From Climacium dendroides (lineage: Eukaryota; Streptophyta; Bryopsida; Hypnales; Climaciaceae): DNA of 64,000 nt. Shown piece by piece: positions 51,194 to 61,083 of this stretch (its first letter is position 1; every line of letters begins with the position of its first letter). The stretch lies in assembly GCA_950106755.1 (NCBI GenBank), contig OX467092.1:5146001-5210000 (forward strand). The letters run 5' to 3'. The translations under genes were made by a program, and so were the position numbers. The notes under the pieces were generated by a model. That model saw only the letters and a list, made by a program, of their open reading frames with translations, did not search any database and was not told where the DNA came from.

Positions 51194-52930
51194 ACTAAGA
51201 TGCTAGATTGTTGGATACTCCAAAAAAAAATTGGCTCTTCGGTGAAATTAGCATAGATTATTCTACATTTAGAAATAGAATGCAAGGTTTGTGAGATGTT
51301 AATGCTGTAATTTTTTTCTATAAGCATACCACATTGAAATATAATCTCCAAGACTCACTCAAATTTTCAATTGAAATAATAAGATGCAATCTAAACCTTT
51401 TTAATCTTGGTGTTTAAAAGACAATCTTATTAAAGGTCCAATAGTTTGAATGTGAGACAAGTGTGATATAGTCGATGACAATGTGACAAGCAAGCATGTT
51501 ATTTTGTAATGTCATTGAAAAGATCTCGGGTAGGATTCAACACATCCACATTGAGAGTTTGTTATGAAAATAACATTGTAGAGCAGATACCTATCCCATT
51601 TGCATTCAATAGTCTATATAAATACACACCTTTAAAAGTAGGTTGTCTTCTATAAATAAGTATTGCACATATGCATTTAGGTGTGCTAAGGTTGTCACTG
51701 GCTGTGGAATTTCAAAAACCTACACAATCCTAAAATAGAGTCACTTTTTTGCACCTACAATTGCATCCCCTTTGAAAGTTTGGCCGAATCCTATGGCTAT
51801 CATTATTTCCTTACAATATTCTCTTATCACAAATATATCACCTTTGAGAATCAACCATTTAATTAATGCTAGTTTTCAAGAAAATTCTTACCCAAATGTA
51901 TAATGAAATTTCCAATTCTTAACATTTGTTCAATCACATTTAGAAATCTGCTAGTTTACAAGTGAAATGTGATACACATGGTTGCAAGAAATTCACTTTG
52001 AGTTGTAAAGCAATGCATTAGAAGGATTTTGAGGGCTTCTAAGCCTATTATCTAGGCACAGAATATTTAAATAACACAATTTTTTTTAAATTATTGAAAT
52101 GATATAAAAATTATTTTAAAATGATATTTAAAAATAAAAATTAATTTATTAATATTATCTGACATGGCATAATCGCAGCTACGTTAGATTGTTGATTTGG
52201 TAAAGTTCCTAGAGTTTCCCACAATCCAAGAAGTCATGGGAACTCACAATTTTCTTTTGCCCCAAAAACTCTTCTAATTTTTTTTGCAAGCAATCTAGTG
52301 CCCAATTTCCTCAAAAAAATGAGTAGTTTCAAGCCTATAGGAAAATTTTAAAAAAGGTAAATGTGTTTAAAGATGCCAAACTCTAATGATTGCTTTGCAT
52401 ACCAATGTCAAAAATGTTTCCTAAACCTCATTTAATCCGTCTTGCAAAGCTACCACATATAAAAATTGCATACAAAAATTACATACTCAAAATTGCAATA
52501 CTCAAAATTTGCTTCCTTTAATTTGAACCCACAAAACGAAACAAACCCACAAAACTCAAAATGTTCCAATGAAAAAAAGGCCACATAACCATTGGTTTGA
52601 AATCCAAACAAAAACACTTGGTTGTAAAGTCTCCCAATTTTCACATTACAACATACACCATGGTTGTTTGCCCCAACAAATTGACAATACAACAAACACA
52701 ACATGAATTTTACCCCTCATCCATCTAATAAGGTCAAACTTCTTTTTGACTTTTCAATAAAGATTTAGGCCTGCCCGTTAGCCATGTGGCTACCATATGG
52801 CCTCCATGTGGCATGGGGGTGCATGCGGGTTTGGGCGCCCTTGGATACAAGGTGAGTGCGGGTAGGGCAACCTCGGGTGCATTCAGAGGGTGAGTGCGGG
52901 TGGACATAGTGCGCAAGGACAAAGTGCACA

Positions 52931-53044
52931 GGCTCTAAAACCACCCACCTCTTCAAATATACAATCTTTGTACACGTTGCTTTTTCATAACCTTCAACAA
53001 TATACAAACAATGTACTTTTGAGGAGGTGGGTGATTTTAGAGCC
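52931..53044. repeat. 114-bp hairpin with 27-bp stem
   Basis: GGCTCTAAAACCACCCACCT at 52931 pairs with AGGTGGGTGATTTTAGAGCC ending at 53044, with one or two mismatches over 27 bp. The 60-bp loop is AT-rich. It directly abuts the dispersed repeat at 53058. Confidence 0.75.
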
Positions 53045-53057
53045 TTATGCCATTCCA

Positions 53058-53170
53058 ACTTCAAATTTTCATAACTAATTCCACAAAGCTCCAAAAAGTA
53101 TGAAACGACTTGGGTTAGATGCCAATTCCAGTTGTCTTTCAACCAAAATTTACTGAAAAATTAATTTCAA
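53058..53170 (+). repeat. Dispersed repeat, family 1 copy b
   Basis: Counterpart of 13332-13450 with the same ordered blocks (CAACTTCAAA, AACTAATTCCACA, GACTTGGGTTAGATG, AAAATTTACTG). Confidence 0.7.
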
Positions 53171-54948
53171 AATTCTTCACCTCCCCCAAACTTACGGACC
53201 TCCTACCTTAAGTTTGTTATTGAACACTTTACGCAGTCCCCAATGCCGATGTTTTCAAGGCAGCGACGGGGTTAAAAATTTCGCAGATAAAATCGCCACA
53301 GAATTCAGAGTTGGTTAGGTTGGTGTGAGTCCCGCCCACAATCTCTTTCTTTCCATGTGAGCACCAACTAGTCCTGCCACCCGGTGCCAAAACAGTAGGT
53401 GCAGCTCGCAAGGACATGGACTTGTTGCAATTGATGTACAATTATATTAACCTCCCACCTCTATCAACCACTCGTTTAATTGCGTCGTTGTTGTCGTCGT
53501 CCTTGCTTCGGTTTTGTCACTTTTGTGGTGGTGACATTTGCAATCAATATGGGACTTTGGTTGACTCCGTAGCCTTTTTAGGAGAAGAATCGTAGAAAAA
53601 AAAAGGTGCAAAGTAATCAAGTTTGCTCAATTGGTGCAAGACCTTCTCCTACTAATTGATGTTCCTTTGGATATTAACCCTACAACAATCGCGTGGTGGC
53701 CCTAAAAGTGTCCAATGGATGTCAAAGAATTTTTTTATTTGGATGTTCATCCTTGAGAGTTTTTTTTATGACATAGTAAGGGGCTCGCACAATGGTTTGA
53801 TCTCTAGTGAGTGCTCTTGGTGTGTGTTTTTTGAGCAAATGATTTATACATTACCAAAAAGGAGGATTTCTATAATGACCAACCTGATGTTTTAGGGTTA
53901 ACTTCTAAAGAGCATTGGGGGAGTTCGTACTACCAAAGGTGTAGGATGTGTTGTGAAGTGCAACGCAAAAAAATAATTTAGTTGAATGCTTTTTGAAAAT
54001 TATTTGTAGATTATGATGGAAAAGAAAAAAAAATTCAAACAAGCTAATAATCATCTTATGAACTTGTTTGAAGCTCGAGTCCTTGGATTTTTTGTTTCCT
54101 TTTCTTTTTGAAACCACACTCTTCATTTTATTTGGTGTTGGTTTTCAAATAGTGATATGCCTACAAACATGGGGCCACACTAAATAAAGCCTTTACCATC
54201 AATTAGTGCATATTGTACTTCACTCCATACATTGTAGACACCACAAATGGCAAAGATCATTGACACTATCATATGCATATACATGTAACTGTAAACACTA
54301 TTCAAAGTAAAAAACAAATACTTGATTACTAAATAGTATCAAGGTTCCTCAAATCATGATAGCAAAACTCAACAAATTTATTATCTCCAATACTATAAGG
54401 TTATCTATTTTATGTGAACCGCACTAATCCATACCTTAAGTGAGTTTGTTTTGTTTGCTTGCTTTGTTTGTTTTATTTGTTACATTGAGATCTCTTAGAT
54501 CATGCATCCCCTAATTGCCTTCTTGGTACCCAACGTTGGAAAGCTTTCTACAAGGAGGGGTACATGGACTTTGTTTTGTGACATTTGGACCTAGAATGTT
54601 CACAAAAATTATTGAATTTTGAAGTTTTTATGAGTTAAAAAACTAGAATAGTACTTTTATTTCTATTTTGGCTATGGCAACAACCCACTAGGTAGAAATG
54701 TAGGGTGTTGAGGTTGAAGCACCAATTGTCAACCACATGTTGGCTGTTAGACAAGTGCACTTTTGGCTCCCAAATTTCACAATAATTATGCCATCCTCCT
54801 TCTAGTTTGTTTTTTTACAACCTTTTTTTGTCACTTATTTGTTTGTACTCGTTTCCCTTTGTTCTCCAATCTTTGACTTGGTTGTTTTTATACGTCAACT
54901 TTTCTTATAATACAATGGTTCTTCCACTTGTTCAAAAAATAAAAATAA

Positions 54949-55189
54949 AATTCACAGTAATTTCAATTTTGGGAATAAAATTCACAGTAATTTCAATTTT
55001 GGGAATAAAATTCACAGTAATTTCAATTTCGGGAATAAAATTCACAGTAATTTCAATTTTGGGAATAAAATTCACAGTAATTTCAATTTTGGGAATAAAA
55101 TTCACAGTAAAGTCAATTTTGGGAATAAAATTCACAGTAAAGTCAATTTTGGGAATAAAATTCACAGTAATTTCAATTTTGGGAATAAA
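54949..55189. repeat. 30-bp minisatellite, eight copies
   Basis: Unit AAATTCACAGTAATTTCAAT plus TTTGGGAATA, about eight head-to-tail copies. Variants are AATTTCG in one copy and AAAGTCA in two. Because 30 is a multiple of three, both strands stay open across the array (frames 54807-55196 plus and 54932-55165 minus), but the peptide is just a 10-residue repeat. Confidence 0.95.
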
Positions 55190-56098
55190 ATTTTGATTTT
55201 TTTTTTGCTATCCCCGTATTTCCTATCTTCCTACATGGGAAAAGTTTCCACCACCTCATACTACACACACGATCTGCTCCAAAATTGCTTAAATGATTGA
55301 ACTGCTGGTGCCTCAACCTTAATTAGCTGACCCTAATTAGCTGACCCCATGTTCTAAATTTGGGGCAGTTGAGATTGTGGAAACCCACTCACAACCAGCT
55401 CATTTTGCCTCACCAGAGTCAAAAGAACACACCCAAAAGCACTGCTTTCAACTATTTCCATTAACAAAAAGCTTAGCCAAGGGATCCTATAATTTAATTT
55501 AAAATGCCAAACGGAACCCAATTGCTGGATAGTACTAAAGGTAGTACACCAATTGCTGAATAGGATAAGTTCATAGTACAATTTCCACAATTTCCACAAT
55601 GTGTAATGTACCCATAATTAATGTGGGACAAATTTAGAATGGGTGCGTCGTGGGCCATTGTCAATGGAAAGCCCCAATTTTGAGGGTCAAAAACTCGTAG
55701 AAAGAGATGCAATTAGTGCCTGTCTGTCCGGATAAAATAGCCCCCCCCAAATCAAAGGCTTTGCCGCAAAATAATGGTGCTGCTGGAATTGTACACCAAG
55801 TCCCACATGCCAACATTGGTTAAAGAATTATACGTTAGGAATTACGGAATTAAGGTCTGTTCTCACTTGGTCTTAACCTTCAAACGTAGTGGTGGACGTT
55901 TTTTGTCCGATGGATGACAAGGAATTCTCCTGAAATGCAACTGTTCATCCTTGAAATTACGGGTGAAAAGGGGAGGATCTTCTACAGTAGTTTGACTCCC
56001 AATGAATAGTTTTGTTTTTTTAAAACTAGACGATGTCACACAGTTCCAAAAGGGCTGATCTTCACAGTCACCAGCCCGGGTATTTAAGGGTTGAAGAG

Positions 56099-56190
56099 GG
56101 TTGTTACTATGGTCTTAGGAGAGAATTTAGACCTACTTCTGAACCAGATTCACATTGGAAACATCACCTCTAATACGAAGTGTGAACATA
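56099..56190 (+). repeat. Dispersed repeat, family 3 copy b
   Basis: Matches 43861-43952 inside the 647-bp TIR element: GTTGTTACT, GAATTTAGACCTACTTCTG, CCAGATTCACATTG, AAACATCACC and GTGTGAACATA-type blocks in the same order. No TIR is seen here, so the copy may be a fragment. Confidence 0.8.
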
Positions 56191-56649
56191 CCCTTTTAAC
56201 CCTTAGTGGATGGAGTCCATCACTGTGAAGTCAAAACTCAAAGTCTACTTTTGCCAATTCTCCATTCTGTTGCTATTTGTGAGCGAATTTTCTTATTTCC
56301 ATTTTACAAAGATGGAATCACAGGTCCGTTTGATGTATTGTATGTCATAAAAATTTCAGTTTTTTCTTTTGGTGGGGGGAGTTCAATTCAAATTATTATG
56401 AATTTTTGAAGAAAAAGTGAAGAAAATCCATATTAAACACAAAACATGCTTTGAAAATCTGAAAATTACATAATAGAAAGTGCATTATAGTATGGAATAT
56501 TATAGGAGAAATTTCTCTCTCTTTTTTTTGGTACCACACACTAATTAGGGGTTTAGGGTTTAAGATTTTGAAGTTGAGTTCCTACATAATTATACTATAA
56601 TTCTTGCAGCAATTCAGAGCAACCTCCGAATTTGCAGGTACAGTGGAGG

Positions 56650-56765
56650 AAATTTTGTTCCCCCAAAAGAAAGGACCGAATTTTGTTCCCCAGAAAAGAA
56701 AAAGAAAAGGAAAGGACCGAATTTTGTTCCCCAAAAAAGAAAAAGAAAAAGAAAGGGGCCGAATT
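56650..56765. repeat. Purine-rich minisatellite (GACCGAATTTTGTTCCCC units)
   Basis: The core AAAGGACCGAATTTTGTTCC is repeated two to three times with AAAAGAAAAAGAAA spacers of varying length. A preceding partial copy AATTTTGTTCCCC begins at 56652. Confidence 0.75.
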
Positions 56766-57232
56766 CTTTCTGAATGGAAGGTTGTTAGAAACTTATTATT
56801 ACAATCTCCACGAAAATTAAGGCGACGAATCCCAAGCCCCTCCAAGCCCCTTCCCCCCCGGGCCAAAAATGAAGGATAAAAAAAAAGGGGGTAAAAATTA
56901 GCATTCTGATTGATTCTCTCACAGTAATCCCGGAAATCACTTCATTTATTCACTGCTCCAATTAGGACCGTCAGAGGGAAATATAAAAAGACCACCAGGT
57001 GCAATTGCTAAATTACGCTGCCATGGAATAAAAAATCATGGTCCTCTTCTGACAAAAAAATATAGTAAAATTAAATTAAGAAAAATATGACAGGGCCAAT
57101 GAAAATATGCCCAGATTCGGTAAAACTGAACGGCCATTGGAATTTGGAATTGGGTAGATCCTGGCCCTTCCGAGCATCCAGCTGAAAAAGCCACACTCAG
57201 CGTTGAGTATAAAAATTGTACCCCATGACCTC

Positions 57233-57297
57233 AAAAAGAAAAAGAAAAAGAAAAAGAAAAAGAAAAAAGAAAAAAAAGAGGAAAAAAGAAAAAGGAA
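57233..57297 (+). repeat. (AAAAAG)n purine tract
   Basis: 65 bp of nearly pure A/G. It is bracketed by two copies of CCCCATGACCT (57221 and 57306), suggesting the tract expanded between duplicated flanks. Confidence 0.85.
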
Positions 57298-59254
57298 ACA
57301 TTGTGCCCCATGACCTAAAAAAAAAGGAACAAAAAAAGTATAAGGCCTCCTCTGGCATGTGCCCACTGTGCCCCAAATATGAGCCCCTGTGAGATCCGGA
57401 AACTTGGTTAGGGGGGGTATTAATTTTAATTTTTTACTTCTCATGCCAAATGGGCTAATCTAAATTGGACTAGTGTGCCTTGTGTTGTTGCCACAGCCTA
57501 AATAAATGTAAACGTAATTTTCTAATTTTTCAATTCATAAAAACTTCAAAATTTAATATATATACTTTTTTCGAGGTGGAACGTCATGAAACAAGGCATT
57601 GCCCCCCTCCTTGTTAAGGATTTTCCTTTGGTATAAAGAATGAGACCAGGGGATATATAGTTCCAGAGATCTCAACGTAGCAAACAAAACAAACAACTTA
57701 ATTTAAGGTATGGATTATGCTCCATTGTCTATCCTACAATACATTTAGGGTGAATTGTCCCCCCCTTGCTTGTTTTTGAGGAAAAAGTGCTAAATTTTTT
57801 AATTTGCTATGCACAATAAAATATGCAAATTATGGTTTCATATTTTCAATAAGTGCCCCCAAATTAGCTATGAGGGGTGTAGAACATAAATTAATCAAGC
57901 ACAAAATAAGGGGTCTTTTTTTTACATGCACCCTTGGAATGCCACTTTATGAGGACACTTTCAATTCACCTTAACCAACAACACCCACTTAACCCACTTA
58001 AACTGACTCTTTGCAAATAAGTTAAAACATTGCCACCAGGCCTAAGTAGTACTAAGCTTGTCGCGTATGTCCAAACAAAAATGTCTCTACTCAAGTCCCC
58101 CGTCATAGTACAAGTTGTGTCATTCCTCCTATCACAATACAAGTTGTGCCATTTCTCCCTTCATTCTCACATTTGCTTTGGCAATGGAGGGCCTTTGTAG
58201 CGGGCAATTTTACATTCATGCCAACTTGGGTCAACTTTGACTTTGGCCTTAGTGGAAGACATGAATGCTTATTGAGAGGTGTGATAAGAAAAAAAAACTT
58301 TAGTGAAGACTTTTAAGGGGTGGTTGGTGTAGAGCACAAAGACATGAGTACACCGCTACATCTCACGAGGCAACAAGTGCCTCGTCACTTTTTGATGCTA
58401 TGGTCAAATGGAGTGTTGGTGGCAATGCCCTTAATAACAAAATCATCACCACTCCACCTAACCTTGCATTTTCAATTTTTATTCTTTCAATTTTAATTAA
58501 TAGGGGGCCTTTGACCTCTTTAATGTCAATTTTTGAAATATCACATCATTTGAGAGCAAGGGATCACAGAAACTACACTACAATCTCTTTTAGTTGCCTA
58601 CATCATGGTGGGGCTACTCTATCCTTCTTAAAGATAAGATATATTATTGTAGTGTTAATGGATTCTAGGAAGTGGAAAAATCGGTTGTGAAACCCATTAC
58701 TTACTTTCACCTCACAATACTGTATTATGTCACTAGAGGCAACACACAATGTAATAACAAATGTGGGAAAGGAATACATGCTACCTTGATTCTAACAACC
58801 CAAAACACTATTTCAATGGTGTTTTTCTATTTGTTGTTTGAAGTCATATCTTATTTCCTAAAAGGAAGACTATCCACATGATCAGCATTGGTGACCAATT
58901 CTAATAAGCCTTCAAATGCACTCCTTGGCTAATGTAAACATATCCCAAAACAACCAAATTAAGAAATCTACCATTATATATGCACCTCTATTCTACATGT
59001 AGGGACATTATATATACAACAATAGTACACACTATTGGTTTTGGTGTTGGTGCTGACAGTTAGCTTGGAGTCAACTTACCTCATAACACACCCGTTTCTA
59101 AATGTCACAACACTAATGCAACACCAACTATTGTGATTCCATCACACAATTCCATATAGTCCCATATAATCCCAAGAAGGGTTTTTTAATTTAATTTAAT
59201 ATTTTTAGTTTAGTTTTTTATTTTAGTTTTACAAGCTAGTTTCCTCCAATTTCC

Positions 59255-59326
59255 AAGTTGAACCATTTTTTCAAATCCAAGTTGAACAATTTTTTCAAGT
59301 CTAAGATGAACCATTTTTTCAAGTAT
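59255..59326. repeat. 24-bp tandem repeat, three copies
   Basis: Units at 59255, 59279 and 59303 of the form AAGTTGAACCATTTTTTCAA plus four bases. Fragments of the motif continue a little downstream. Confidence 0.85.
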
Positions 59327-61083
59327 AGAGTCCAATTATTTCCGCTATTTTCCACTCAAAATTCACAAATTCTCTCACCAATTTTCTGCCAATTTTTTCA
59401 AATTGAAACCAGATTTTCCAACTTTTCTAATGTTTATCCCATTGAAACTCATGTACCGGTGGAAGAGGTCAGCAACTGAACTCCGGTAGTACACCAATTT
59501 TTTAAAAATTTAATTTTCTTCATCATCCTACCGACCCATAAAAAGAAAGTAGAAGAAGAAGAAGACTCGTAGTCCCATGAACTTTCCAAAGTGCCTTTGT
59601 CGGTGGGCGTAGAAGTTGAATCCTAATTCCCAAGTCTTTGTAAAGCCCAAAAAACGAGCTTCTCCTCCGAAGACTGGTTGACGAAACAAGCCCCGATTAT
59701 CAGGAACTTGGAGTTGTTTGTCAACAAAGACTGAGACAGCAACGACCTCCAACGAACTGAAGACTTCAATGCTCAAACAATGTGTAACTTTATGACCACG
59801 GATGGGAAGGGGAAAAAACATTAAATTTTAAGTGAGGCCCAAATAATTTAAGGAAGTCTGTAGCAGTGCAGCTGATTCACTGCCCATCGAACGCTAATGA
59901 ATTCAATTATACAGGCATGGAAAACAGCAGAAAAAACAGGGTGTGGGAACAGTTTTCAGTTATATAGAATTATAGAATGTAAGATTAGACTGATACAGTG
60001 CGGAAAATGTATCATACAAAGTGGAATATACTTAGAAAACCACTAATGAAAGCAACCGCAATATGACAAACGGTTTGTAAATTTGTACGAGGCGGCTTGA
60101 AATGAATGCACTTGCATTTCAGGTGACAGCACATAGCTTGATATTCAATAACAGTAGACCCTAAAAGAAATATAATTAGAATGGAAAATAGAGCTTTGTA
60201 GTGAAATGGGAAAAAAAAAACATTTGAAAAGAAGAAAATTCGAATGAAAAACGTAGAATATGGTGTACCGGTGATTTGGGTTCTGGAACTTGGAGCGTGC
60301 AATAGCAATAACTCTTTCAATTTCTCAGTTTCTTCGATAAAAGATTTAAATGGGGTAGACCGGAAACTCGTCAAAGCATATACCGAAAATGAATATCTTG
60401 AAAGCTACAATCAACTAAGGTTGACTAAGGCATATCCACTTTGCAGATGCGCTGACCTTTAGGGGTCATTTAACACAAGGTTTGACAGAATTCAATCAGC
60501 TCAACTACAACTTAAGTGCCACACATAAGGAGACCCCATTCCCCCTTCCACAAATTTGAGAACATGTATATATCCAAGTGAAGAAGCAGGCCTTGCGGCC
60601 ACTTAATTTTTTTTTGTAAATTTTTCCATAAATTTTTCACATTAAGATGAACCCTTGGCTAGTACCCCTTGTGAGGGAAGCAGAATCCCAAGGGGAGGCT
60701 ACTGGAGGCTGCCGAGTTGCCAACAATGACAACACGAGCACATTCAATAGAAGAAGCCTGGCTATTTGCTAGCTCGCATTCCATCTTTGTAACGCTGCGC
60801 TTGCATGCCTTGAGCCCCTTCTATGGTCTTATGACTCTGCCCTACTTCATTAATTAATTAAAGACTCGATCATCAGCTATTACTACAAGATGGCTCTCTC
60901 TCTCGGTCACTAAAAAATGGGATTCATTCATTCTAGCTCCGTTTCGAAGAAGATCTGATCTGTATTGTAAAGAATCGGTAACCTTGGACGCCACCAATTT
61001 TGACAATGATTGTGTGTATATTACAACTTCCATGGCTGCGGGAATTCGTTTTTATCTACAAGCTTGCTTGGTCAGATCCATCC

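Larger units (their letters stand above)
46890..61083. other. 14 kb AT-rich region without a supportable gene
   Basis: Holds the 3' UTR of the small-protein gene (to about 47450), several hairpin or TIR elements, dispersed repeats and minisatellites listed separately. Longer frames (53656-53895, 54807-55196, 57076-57444, 58400-58690, 59528-59821, 60012-60374) are low-complexity, repeat-derived or unlike any family. The interval 48500-48800 is less AT-rich than its surroundings and could be a non-coding transcript, but nothing specific supports this. Confidence 0.55.

Noticed and set aside
54807..55196. 129-aa ORF
   Set aside because: Apart from a hydrophobic AT-derived start it is eight copies of a 10-residue repeat from a minisatellite.
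60012..60374. 120-aa minus-strand ORF with a plausible-looking N-terminus
   Set aside because: The second half is AT-driven hydrophobic sequence and no partner exon or family match is apparent.
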